A stretch of DNA of 64,000 bases. It comes from Aquabacterium sp. CECT 9606. Lineage in GTDB: Bacteria; Pseudomonadota; Gammaproteobacteria; Burkholderiales; Burkholderiaceae_C. The notes beneath the pieces were generated by a model. That model made no database searches. It was not told the origin of the DNA and saw only the letters and a list, made by a program, of their open reading frames with translations. The stretch lies in contig NZ_CAKKNB010000003.1 in the NCBI RefSeq assembly GCF_918741295.1, positions 588,668 to 652,667 of the forward strand, in the 5' to 3' direction. Every line of letters begins with the position of its first letter. The stretch's first letter is position 1. A program made the position numbers and the translations under genes. Of the stretch, positions 54,442 through 62,822 are shown piece by piece.

Positions 54442-55328
54442 ATGGAGATCACCACTCGCCCAGGCACGCCGCTGCGCCACCGCATGCTCGACGACATGCG
54501 CATGCGCAAGTTTGCCGAGCACACGCAGGACGGCTACATCCGCGCCGTTCGCAAGCTGGCTGCATTCCTGGGCCGATCGCCCGACACCGCCACCACCGAA
54601 GATCTTCGACGATTCCAACTGCACCTGGTGGACGCCGGCACCGGCCCGGTGACGATCAACGCCACCATCACGGGGCTGAAGTTCTTCTTCGACATCACGC
54701 TGGGCCGACCTGAGGTGATGGCCAAGATGCAGCACGTGAACGTGCCGCGCAAGCTGCCCGTCATCCTCAGTCCCGAGGTGTAGGCCGCCTGATCGCCGCG
54801 GCGCCGAACCTGAAGCACCAGGCTGCCATGTCGGTGGCCTACGGCGCCGGCCTTCGCGTCAGCGAGGTCGTCGCATTGAAGGTCAGCGACATCGACGGCC
54901 AACGCATGACCCTGCGCGTGGAACAGGGCAAGGGCCGCAAGGATCGCTACGCCATGCTCAGCCCGGTGCTCTTGGAGCGGCTGCGGGCCTGGTGGCGCTT
55001 GGGCCATGCCCAGGGCAGGATCCTGCCTGGCGGCTGGCTGTTCCCGGGCATGGATCCAACCGATCACGTGACGGCACGGCAACTCAACCGGGCCGTCCAC
55101 CTGGCCGCAGCCAAGGCCGCTCTGGACAAGCGGGTGACGCCGCATGTCCTGCGCCACAGCTTCGCCACCCATCTGCTGGAGCAGAAGGTCGACATCCGCG
55201 TGATCCAGGTGTTGCTGGGCCACAAGAGGTTGGAGACCACGGCCCTGTACGCCGCGGTGGCCACCGACCTGCTGCGCAGCGTGATCAGCCCGCTGGATCA
55301 GACATCGGACAAGCCTCGGCCCGAGTAG
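54442..55328 (+). pseudogene. Tyrosine recombinase of the IS91-type element, frameshifted
   Basis: The N-terminal part MEITTRPGTPLRHRMLDDMR is followed by a SAM-like core-binding domain (FAEHTQDGYIRAVRKLAAFL). It ends LPVILSPEV with a TAG at 54781. In the next frame the protein continues GRLIAAAPNLKHQAAMSVAY, with Arg in GAGLRVSEV, HxxR in TPHVLRHSFATH, His in LLGHKRLETT and Tyr in ALYAAVATDLLRS. One base is missing near 54775-54785. All catalytic residues exist but in two frames, so it is probably inactive. Confidence 0.82.
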
Positions 55329-55337
55329 GCCGCCGCA

Positions 55338-56525
55338 GTGGTGATGCAAGGACGGCCTGCCCTGGAGGTCGCCGACATCTTCCGCACCCACGGACCCGCC
55401 TGGCGTGAGACCCAGCGCGGTCACCTGAGCCTGGCTCAGCTCAAGGTGATGTCGGCCATCACCCAGTGTCGCACGGCGGCACTGGGTGGCCATGTCCTGC
55501 GCTGCGACGGGTGCGGGGTCGAGCAGGTCTCGTACAACTCGTGCCGTAACCGGCACTGCCCGAAGTGCCAGAGCAGCGCGGCCAAGCGGTGGCTGGATGC
55601 GCGCCAGGCCGATCTGCTGCCGGTGGAGTATTACCACGTGGTCTTCACGCTGCCGGCGCCGATCGCCGACATCGCGTACCAGAACAAGGCGGCCCTGTAC
55701 GGCCTGCTGTTCGACATCGCCGCCGAGACGCTGCTCAGGATCGCAGCCGATCCCAAGCACCTGGGCGCCAGCATCGGGGCCACGCTGGTGCTGCACACCT
55801 GGGGCTCGGCGCTGACCCACCATCCGCACGTGCACGGCATCGTGCCCGGCGGCGGGCTGGCACCGGACGGCCAAAGCTGGATCGCCTGTCGGCCCGGCTT
55901 CTTCCTGCCCGTGCGCGTGTTGTCGCGGCTGTTCAGGCGCCGCTTCCTTGAAGAACTGCAGCGGCTGTACGACCAGGGACAGTTGAAGTTCTTCGGCGAG
56001 CACCAAGCGCTGGCCAACACCCAGGCCTTCGCCGCCTGGATGGCTCCGCTGCGCACGTGCGAGTGGGTGGTCTACGCCAAGCGGCCGTTCGCAGGGCCGC
56101 AGGCGGTGCTGGCCTATCTGTCGCGCTACACGCACCGCGTGGCCATCTCCAACAGCCGCCTGCTCGCGATGGACGAGCATGGTGTGACCTTCCGCTGGAA
56201 GGACTACCGAGCCAAGGGCAAGACACGCCACAAGGCGATGACGCTGAGTCCGCAGGAGTTCATGCGCCGGTTCCTGCTGCATGTCCTGCCGGGTGGCTTC
56301 CACCGGATTCGCCACTACGGTCTGCTGGCCAACGGCAACCGAAGGGCCAACCTGGCGCTGGCGCGCGAGTTGTTGCACGTCGCGCCGCCGTTGCCTGACG
56401 AGCCGGCTGACGAACCGTCGGCCGCGCCGGTGCCGACCTTCGTGTGCGGGCACTGCGGCCACGCCATGGTGGTGTTGCAGGTCTTCTTGCGTGACAACTC
56501 GATCCGGGCGCCGCCAGCACCATGA
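55338..56525 (+). CDS. IS91-family (HUH, rolling-circle) transposase
   Basis: 395 residues, starting GTG at 55338. The N-terminal zinc-binding region has LRCDGCGVEQVSYNSCRNRH followed by CPKCQSSAAKRW. The HUH motif is HPHVHGIVPGGG and the downstream tyrosine region YLSRYTHRVAISNSRL is present. C-terminal CGHCGHAMVVL adds a second zinc knuckle. These are the features of IS91/IS801-type transposases that nick and replicate single-stranded DNA. The frame is intact and encodes the only complete transposase of this nested region. It follows the recombinase remnant by 9 nt. Confidence 0.9.
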   Translation: MVMQGRPALEVADIFRTHGPAWRETQRGHLSLAQLKVMSAITQCRTAALGGHVLRCDGCGVEQVSYNSCRNRHCPKCQSSAAKRWLDARQADLLPVEYYHVVFTLPAPIADIAYQNKAALYGLLFDIAAETLLRIAADPKHLGASIGATLVLHTWGSALTHHPHVHGIVPGGGLAPDGQSWIACRPGFFLPVRVLSRLFRRRFLEELQRLYDQGQLKFFGEHQALANTQAFAAWMAPLRTCEWVVYAKRPFAGPQAVLAYLSRYTHRVAISNSRLLAMDEHGVTFRWKDYRAKGKTRHKAMTLSPQEFMRRFLLHVLPGGFHRIRHYGLLANGNRRANLALARELLHVAPPLPDEPADEPSAAPVPTFVCGHCGHAMVVLQVFLRDNSIRAPPAP

Positions 56526-57966
56526 CCGAGCTCCATCAACGCCGAACAACTCGACGCCGAACACGGCGTCCGGTGGATGGCTGCGTGCGTTGTTGGATCA
56601 CCGCTCCTGGACGACCCGCCAATGGCCGCTGCTGCATCGAAGTGGCGCGCCGCAGGCCGCCCTCGTTCGTCAGTGCCATCTCGATGAGGCGTCGCGGGCT
56701 AAGGGCTCACGATGCACGCGCAGACCAATCGCCATAGCCGCTGCGCCCAACGACCACCGTGACGTTCGCCGCGGTTTCCTCCCTCGAGGCTTATGCAACA
56801 CCTGCCCGGACGCATCGTCGGCAAGCGATCACCTGCGCGCGAGGGCAGGTGTCGCACAAGCCTTAACTGTAGCAGTCCATTTGAACGGTTGGCAACTCGC
56901 GTTGTGCGCGGCCACGAAGTGATCAATACGCTGCACGAGTTGTTTGACGCTGGTGAACGAACCTCGCCGAATGGCCTTGTCGGTGATCAGCGCGAAGAAC
57001 CGCTCGACCTGATTGAGCCACGAACTGTACGTCGGGATGAAGTGCATGTGCCAGCGCGGTCTGGCCGTTAGCCAAGCCTTGACCTTCGGGTGGCTGTGCG
57101 TTGCATAGTTGTCGACGATGCAGTGGACATCAAGCTCGGCCGGCACAGCCTTATCAATCTCGCGCAGGAAGTCGAGAAATTCCTGATGCCGGTGGCGTGG
57201 CTTGCAACTGGCCAGCACCGCGCCATTGAGTACGTTGAGGGCGGCAAACAGCGTGGTTGTGCCGTGACGCTTGTAGTCATGAGTGACGACTTCGATATAG
57301 CCAAAGCCCATCGGCAGCATGGGCTGGGTGCGTTCCAGTGCTTGGCACTGGCTCTTCTCGTCCACACAGATGACCAACGCGTTGTCCGGCGGACTCAGGT
57401 AAAGACCCACAACGTCGCGCAGCTTCTCGATGAAGAACGGATCGTTCGACAGCTTGAAGCCCTCGCTGCGATGAGGCTGCAGACCAAAGAGTTGGAAGTA
57501 GCGCTGCACGCTGGTTTTGGAGATGCCGGTCTCGGCAGCGACGGTTCGCACGCTCCAGTGCGTCGAACCGTTGGCAGGCTTGGTATGCAACGTCGTCTTG
57601 ATGAGTTCGGCCACGCGCTCGTCGTCAATGGTGCGGGGCTTGCCTGGGCGCATATCGTCGTACAGTCCGGCGATACGTCGTTCGATGAAGCGACAGTGCC
57701 ACTTGCCCACTGTCGCTTTGCTCAACTCCATGCGCTCGGCGATCGAATTGTTGGGCTCACCGTCAGCGCTACTCAGAACAATGCGAGCCCTGGCGCTCAA
57801 CGCCGCCGGCAGCGATCGGCTACGTGCAAAGGCTTGAAGCTGCGAACGCTCATCGTCCGTCAGCAGCAGATCAGTCTTTGGTCGGCCTGTTCTCATCGCG
57901 GTATCTCCGTTCCCAAGATACCGCACGGCATACAAGATTAATGCCAGTTATTTGCGGGACAGGACA

Positions 57967-58155
57967 CTAGCGGGCCCATTGCGCCATTTGCTCAATCGTC
58001 AGCGGTCCCGTATGGCCAGTGTTGGTGACGAAGCGTTCAAAGGTGGACAAGGCGCGAGCAGTTGAACACAGCTTGAACCCAAGTCGACGTCGCTCATCCA
58101 GGTATTGCCGCACCCTGGAGGCCAAGTCGCTGCTGGGGACGCCCGGGGCGCTCAT
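57967..58155 (-). pseudogene. Tyrosine-recombinase N-terminal fragment truncated at the IS630 insertion
   Basis: Starts at ATG 58155 (ATGA overlap with the previous gene) with SSDLASRVRQYLDERRRLGF then LSTFERFVTNTGHTGPLTIE, the SAM-like core-binding domain opening of a tyrosine recombinase. It stops at a TAG formed at the IS630 boundary. No continuation is recognisable beyond the element. Together with the preceding recombinase it resembles the consecutive recombinase genes of RIT or Tn554-type elements. Confidence 0.6.
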
Positions 58156-59018
58156 GCTGCACTCCCTGGCCAAGGCAGGGCAACCTCGGCAAGCGCTTGC
58201 AAGTCGAGTTTGGCGTAGATCAACGAGGTGTTCATAGATCAATGCCGAAGTACGTCGGCGACCTCCTTGATCGAGCTGCCTTTGTTGACCAAGCGGCATG
58301 CCAGCGTGTGACGTAAAGCGTGGCTGCTAGGAGCGATGCCAGCGTGTCGCAGAGCACGACCGATGGCGCTGCCGACGGGGCCGTCGTGCGGTGCCACCCG
58401 CGTCAGTTCGGTTGCAATGAAGCCGCGAACGTCTTCTGGCTGCAACTCACCGATGGCGATGGCTTTGCCGGCGAATTTACACAGGAGTAGCCTGCCTACG
58501 ATCGCCAGTCGCCCCGCGCGCGTGCCGACCCCCAGGCCGCGGGCGTCGCGCATGTGCACGTTGTAGCGGTGCAGTTCCTCCGCAATGGGGCCGCTGGGAC
58601 CGGAGAGTTCCAAGATAACGTGCTGTTCACGAAGCACGGCCAACAGGTGCGCAAGACTGGCCCGCAGATCGTCATGGGTGCGCAATGCGGTGGCATGGTA
58701 GTCGCATCGCGGCAAGTGCGAATCCAGGAACTGCCGGACCAGGGCCTCGTCAATCTGATCGACAGTCAGCCGACATCGTGTCATCCAATGGGCAAAGTGC
58801 GCCAATGCGCGTAGGTCGGTCGCCACGGTACCTTCCGCGTACCGACCACGTTCAATACGGCTTACTGCGACCGACCTAAACCGGTCAGCCAGATGTACAA
58901 CGATTGCCACTGGCGCATGCCTTTTATACAGAATCTTCGAGCGAACCAATGAGCGCGGCAACGAGAACGCCTCCTGGGATACGGACTTCGACAGAGTGGT
59001 CTTCGGTGTACGCATCAA
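58152..59018 (-). pseudogene. Tyrosine recombinase with internal deletion and a nonsense codon
   Basis: The N-terminal domain is recognisable (RIERGRYAEGTVATDLRALA, LTVDQIDEALVRQFLDSHLP). The segment that should hold the first catalytic Arg is missing between HDGPVGSAIGRAL and RHAG. HxxR is present in SHALRHTLACRLVNKGSSIK, followed by EVADVLRH and an in-frame TGA at 58239-58241. The same frame continues past it with SMNTSLIYAKLDLQALAEVA and the catalytic Tyr, ending at 58152. The family has Arg at the TGA position, so a CGA to TGA change is likely. Overlaps the next fragment by ATGA. Confidence 0.75.
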
Positions 59019-60178
59019 GACTGCTGCATCAACTGAGCGATGCCACTGTGCTGATTGGCCTGCTGAGCCAACTCACGTTCTGCCGCTGTTGCGTAGTCGC
59101 GGTCCCAAGCCTGCACCTTGGGCGTCATCAGCTTGTGCCATAGCGGCGGGATCATGGCTGCCACGATGGTCGTGAGGTAGCCACCCACCATCATCGGGGC
59201 TTCAGGAAAAGGCTTGAGATCCTGGTAGGGGACTTCACCCTGTGCGTGGTGGTGCGAATGTCGCGTCAGGTTGAACATGGTCCACGAGCTAATGCGCTTG
59301 TTGGTGTTCCAGGAGTGGCGCGGCTGAACCGGGGTAGCGGGGTCACGCACCATGCCGTAGTGCTCCATGTAGTTGACGATCTCCAACAAGGCCTTGCCCC
59401 ACAGTGCGCATGCCAGGAAGTAGGCGGCCGCTTGCGCCCCCCCCATGAACCAGGCGCCGACCATCAGCAGCACACTCATCAGGTGTCCACGGATGACAGC
59501 ATTGAAAGGGCTAAAAACACCGTGCCCTTCGCGTTTGAGGCGTTTGCACTCGATTTGCCAAGCGCTGACGTTGCCCTTGAGGGTTGATGCGATCACATGG
59601 AAGTACACATTTCGACCGCGTGGCGCCGTGGCAGGGTCTTCCGTTGTCGAGACGTAGCGGTGGTGCCCATAGACGTGCTCGATCGAGAACACGGTATCGA
59701 AACTGAACGCCAGCAGCCAACGACCAATGAGCATCGAGATCGGGTCCCAGGTGCGGTGGGTCAACTCATGCCCCGGTATGGTGCCCATCATGCCGATCAT
59801 CAGCCCCGTGAGCAGGACACCGGAAACATGGTGCCCCCAATGCGAAGCGTCTCTGCTCGCCAGGGCATCGAAGCCTGTGAGCCGCTGCACCCAGTCCCCA
59901 AAGCCAAGCGGATCACCTGCGCTGAACGACCACACCGAAGCAAAGACGATGAGCGCCAGCAGAGGCAAGGCCATCCAAAGCTGGAAGGTGAGGATGCCAG
60001 GGTGGCCAAAGCGGGGCGTTGTGGTGTCGTCGCCGCAGATGGCGTCACCAACCAAGTAGGTCAGCAGCACGGCCACGAGGCCCGCTGTGGTCCAGGGCCC
60101 ACCGACCACCAAGACAGCCAGCGAGAGCAGGCCGACCACGTGGAACAGAAAATACTTGAGATAGTGGAATAGCATCAT
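59015..60178 (-). CDS. AlkB/XylM-like membrane non-heme diiron hydroxylase
   Basis: 387 residues from ATG 60178 (GAGG upstream; a second ATG follows at 60175). The eight-histidine signature of membrane hydroxylases is complete: HELTHRTW, EHVYGHHRYVSTTED, NYMEHYGMVR and NLTRHSHHHAQGE. Several transmembrane segments surround them. Such enzymes insert oxygen into alkanes, alkyl side chains or xylenes. It is 32 nt downstream of an XylA-like reductase, the arrangement expected of a two-component xylene/alkane monooxygenase; AlkB proper uses a separate rubredoxin. The substrate is therefore uncertain. The divergent AraC gene probably controls it. Confidence 0.88.
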   Translation of the reverse strand: MMLFHYLKYFLFHVVGLLSLAVLVVGGPWTTAGLVAVLLTYLVGDAICGDDTTTPRFGHPGILTFQLWMALPLLALIVFASVWSFSAGDPLGFGDWVQRLTGFDALASRDASHWGHHVSGVLLTGLMIGMMGTIPGHELTHRTWDPISMLIGRWLLAFSFDTVFSIEHVYGHHRYVSTTEDPATAPRGRNVYFHVIASTLKGNVSAWQIECKRLKREGHGVFSPFNAVIRGHLMSVLLMVGAWFMGGAQAAAYFLACALWGKALLEIVNYMEHYGMVRDPATPVQPRHSWNTNKRISSWTMFNLTRHSHHHAQGEVPYQDLKPFPEAPMMVGGYLTTIVAAMIPPLWHKLMTPKVQAWDRDYATAAERELAQQANQHSGIAQLMQQS

Positions 60179-60210
60179 GTGTCGTCCTCGGTGTTGTTGT
60201 CGAAAGGAGA

Positions 60211-61242
60211 TCAGGCAGCAGCCGACACGTCGTGCTGGGTCGTGAACCGGTCCGCGTGGATGTGGGCACGGTCCACGCCGTGCTGAAGCAACAGGGCGGT
60301 GACAGCGTCGATCATGGCGGGGGGGCCGCACAAGTAGGCGTGACACCCCGGCCGCAAGCGTTCGGGGATCAGGTCAGTGACCAAGCCAAGACGTCCAGTC
60401 CAACTGGACGGCTCCGGCTCTTGCGACAGAATGGGCAGGAACGTGAACGCCTCGGGCCAACGTCGGCTGATTTCCCCAATATCCTCCAGGGCATACAGGT
60501 CGGCCTGGGTCCGGGCACCGAAGATCAGGGTGGCCGGTCGTTTGACGCCTTCATGCAACGCCTCCTGCAGCAAGGCAAGGATGGGAGCCAGACCGCTGCC
60601 GCCCGCGATCAGCAGCAGGGGGGCTGAGGCCGGCCGCAGCCAGAAGTTGCCGCCAGGCCCTTCCACAGACACCCTGCTGCTGACCAGCGACTGAGCATGC
60701 ACATGTGATGTGAACACCCCATCGGGCACCTTGCGCACGAAAAAACTCACCTGTGAGTTGGGCTGCACACGGGTGGCAAACGAGAAGCTGCGCGCCACGC
60801 CGGGCAGATCCTGCACACTCAGTTGGGCGAACTGACCAGCCTTGTACGGCAGAGACTCGTCCAACTGAATGCGCAGGTGAACAATGTCATGGGTCAGGCG
60901 CTCCTGCCCTACGACCCGGCCACTCACCTTGCGATGCGCCTCAATGTGGCTGGTATCGACCTTGATGCGCACATTGGTGCTCGGCACGCTCTGGCAGGCA
61001 AGAATGAAGCCCCGGTCAAGCTCGTCATCTGAGAGGATGTAGCCTGCCTGGGTCAACTCCTTGACCTTGCCTTCCACCAACTGGCATTTGCAGGTGGCGC
61101 ACCCACCCACGCGACAGCTATGAGGAAAATCGATGCCCTCGCGCAACGCAGCCTGCAGTAGCGTTTCTTTGGGACGAACCGTGATGACCACATCGTTGAT
61201 GAGCGCCGTGACCGCCCTGGGCTTGGTGAAGAAGCTGAACAA
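60211..61242 (-). CDS. XylA-like ferredoxin-NAD(P)H reductase, electron transfer component
   Basis: 343 residues, TTG start at 61242 with AGGA upstream. The N-terminal plant-type [2Fe-2S] domain has HSCRVGGCATCKCQLVEG plus a distal Cys in ILACQSVPS. An FAD-binding domain (VARSFSFATR, GGNFWLRPA) and an NAD-binding domain (LLLIAGGSGLAPILALLQ, HAYLCGPPAMIDAV) follow. It passes electrons from NAD(P)H to the diiron hydroxylase encoded 32 nt downstream. The ferredoxin-first order is that of XylA and related reductases. Confidence 0.9.
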   Translation of the reverse strand: MFSFFTKPRAVTALINDVVITVRPKETLLQAALREGIDFPHSCRVGGCATCKCQLVEGKVKELTQAGYILSDDELDRGFILACQSVPSTNVRIKVDTSHIEAHRKVSGRVVGQERLTHDIVHLRIQLDESLPYKAGQFAQLSVQDLPGVARSFSFATRVQPNSQVSFFVRKVPDGVFTSHVHAQSLVSSRVSVEGPGGNFWLRPASAPLLLIAGGSGLAPILALLQEALHEGVKRPATLIFGARTQADLYALEDIGEISRRWPEAFTFLPILSQEPEPSSWTGRLGLVTDLIPERLRPGCHAYLCGPPAMIDAVTALLLQHGVDRAHIHADRFTTQHDVSAAA

Positions 61243-61356
61243 ATGGATTCCTGGTGGGCAGCAAGAGAGATGTGCTCATTGTGGGAATTGACGACACATC
61301 AAGGGAGGGCTGAGATTGACAGGTGCGGGTCATTTATTGACAATTTGAGGTTCACC
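61243..61356. promoter_or_regulatory. Divergent regulatory region of the monooxygenase operon
   Basis: 114 bp between the TTG start of the reductase and the ATG of the AraC-type regulator. It must contain both promoters and probably the regulator's operator. No clear repeats were recognised. Confidence 0.4.
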
Positions 61357-62409
61357 ATGAGCACCAGGCCAGCCACCGACTTTTTCTTGCCCACCCAGTA
61401 CATTCACCAGATCGCCGATCAGGTGACGCGTATGGGAGCCCGCCTGCCCGACTGGTTCCTTCAGTTGCTGCACCCTGGAGCTAACGGCGAGCTCGATGTC
61501 CAGCACTTGTCTTTCGAGGCATTTCAGCGCCTGGTGCGCGAGGCCATGGCCCTCACCTCGGAGCCTGCATTCGGCTTGCTTGTAGGCGAGAGCCTGCTGG
61601 TCAATAGCCACGGCATCCTGGGTTATGCGGCTGCGAACAGTCAGACCCTGCGACAGGCACTCGGTGTCATTGAGCGATACCTGCTGCTACGCACGTCCTT
61701 GCTGGCGATCCAGCAAGAGGCATCGGGGAAGCAGTTGCGCTTGGTTTTCGTTGAACCCCATCCGCTGGGAGACGTTCGCGCAGCCGTGCTGGAGGCAGTT
61801 GTGCTGACGGTCAAGAAGCTGATCGACTACGTCACCATGGGGACCTGTCAGGTGTCCTGCGTGGTCTTCCCGTTCGAGCAGCCGGCTCACGCGGCGCTGG
61901 CACACGAGTTGTTCGACTGTGCAGTGCGATACGACGCCAGTTGGTGTGGGCTGGAGTTGCCGGCGGCACAACTGGACCAGCCCTTGCAAACGGGCAATCC
62001 GCAGGCCTGGCTGGACGCGGTGCAGAGGTGCCAGGAAGAAATGTCAAGGCTGCAGAGGCAGCAAGCCCTGTCGATCCGTGTACGCCAACTGATGTTGTCC
62101 AAACCAGGGGGGTTCCCTTCCCTGCAGGTGACAGCGCGCCTTCTCAACCTGACGCCCCGCACCCTGCACCGCAGACTGCAGGACGAAGGGTCATCCTACC
62201 GCGATCTCCTGGAGGACACCCGCCACCGACTGGCCATCGATCACCTCAAGGCAGGGCGCCTCACCATGCAGGAAATAGCCTTCATGCTGGGCTACGACGA
62301 CCTCGCCAATTTCCGGCGCGCTTTTAAGCGGTGGGAGGGCGTGGCGCCAACGACGTTTCGCAATCGCGTCACGAGCCAGCCTCGAAATCGTCCTGTGGTT
62401 CAGAAATGA
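61357..62409 (+). CDS. AraC-family transcriptional regulator
   Basis: 350 residues from ATG 61357 (GAGG 6 nt upstream; the frame opens at 61243). The N-terminal half resembles the Arabinose_bd-type domain (SHGILGYAAANSQTLRQALG, DYVTMG). The C-terminal HTH_18 domain is clear: GGFPSLQVTARLLNLTPRTL, then DTRHRLAIDHLKAGRLTMQE and IAFMLGYDDLANFRRAFKRW. Divergent from the reductase-hydroxylase operon, it is the likely activator, responding to a hydrocarbon or its product. Ligand unknown. Confidence 0.88.
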   Translation: MSTRPATDFFLPTQYIHQIADQVTRMGARLPDWFLQLLHPGANGELDVQHLSFEAFQRLVREAMALTSEPAFGLLVGESLLVNSHGILGYAAANSQTLRQALGVIERYLLLRTSLLAIQQEASGKQLRLVFVEPHPLGDVRAAVLEAVVLTVKKLIDYVTMGTCQVSCVVFPFEQPAHAALAHELFDCAVRYDASWCGLELPAAQLDQPLQTGNPQAWLDAVQRCQEEMSRLQRQQALSIRVRQLMLSKPGGFPSLQVTARLLNLTPRTLHRRLQDEGSSYRDLLEDTRHRLAIDHLKAGRLTMQEIAFMLGYDDLANFRRAFKRWEGVAPTTFRNRVTSQPRNRPVVQK

Positions 62410-62531
62410 ACGACACGTGAGACACTTGATGAAGGTCAGCCGTACCATCTAGATGCGCGTGAAGGCCCGCATTGCGTCGTCGTTATCGAAGCGAACGCCC
62501 AGTCGACAATCCTCTCGATGCAAGATGTAGC

Positions 62532-62700
62532 TCATTTCCCGTTGTTTAGACGGCGCAGAAATATCCGGCCAGTGATAAGTGCAAGATGCAGCCGGAACGC
62601 GCTGTGCTCCCCACCCGAAAGCCCCGGATGCGATCCGTCGGTGTGCAGCATCTTGAACAGCCCATTGATGTAATTTTTTGCCATCAGTAGTCCACTCGTT
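62532..62700 (-). pseudogene. C-terminal fragment of an unknown protein
   Basis: Minus-strand codons give INGLFKMLHTDGSHPGLSGG then EHSAFRLHLALITGRIFLRR. This HPGLS...FRLHL pattern recalls the C-termini of some proteins of unknown function found in defence islands, but I cannot name the family. The upstream part is missing at the boundary with the IS5-type element. Confidence 0.35.
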
Positions 62701-62822
62701 ACGGTCCTTGGCGGGCTCAGAAGTGAAGTGCAACACCTTAGTCGGCCTTGCAAAATTCATTTTTCGACCCAATGCGGGTGCGCAAAGCCGAGTTGTGAGG
62801 TCTTGCGGGCATGTCGGCTGAG

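Larger units (their letters stand above)
54324..56868 (+). mobile_element. IS91-family element with accompanying tyrosine recombinase
   Basis: About 2.54 kb between AGCAGT (54318-54323) and TAGCAGTCC (56870-56878), inside the IS630 transposase gene. It contains a degenerate tyrosine recombinase and an intact IS91-type transposase, in the order seen for many IS91 elements. No inverted repeats and no long target duplication are visible, in agreement with rolling-circle transposition. Ends are inferred from the flanking IS630 codons. Confidence 0.75.
54258..57896 (-). pseudogene. IS630-family transposase, split by the IS91 element
   Basis: The 5' part (57896-56869) starts MRTGRPKTDLLLTDDERSQL (ATG 57896, GGAG upstream) and carries helix-turn-helix and DDE motifs (LVICVDEKSQCQAL, CIVDNYATHSHPKVK, IPTYSSWLNQVERFFALITD) up to CQPFKWTA. 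The remaining C-terminus, ADSILEKLHRLCSRISGTGH, is found in frame order at 54323-54261 on the far side of the IS91 element, and its TAG stop is completed by the TA duplication and the next base. Thus all coding information is present but interrupted by about 2.5 kb. Confidence 0.88.
54261..57967 (-). mobile_element. IS630-family element interrupted by an IS91-type insertion
   Basis: Outer inverted repeats GTGTCCTGTCCCGC (54261-54274) and GCGGGACAGGACAC (57954-57967) are perfect and each is followed outwards by TA (54259-54260; 57968-57969), the IS630 target duplication. Inside, the transposase gene is split: most of it at the right end and its C-terminal codons at the left end. Confidence 0.85.

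Noticed and set aside
54534..56564. 676-codon minus-strand frame across the IS91 element
   Set aside because: Antisense to an intact IS91 transposase and recombinase; composition only, no domains.
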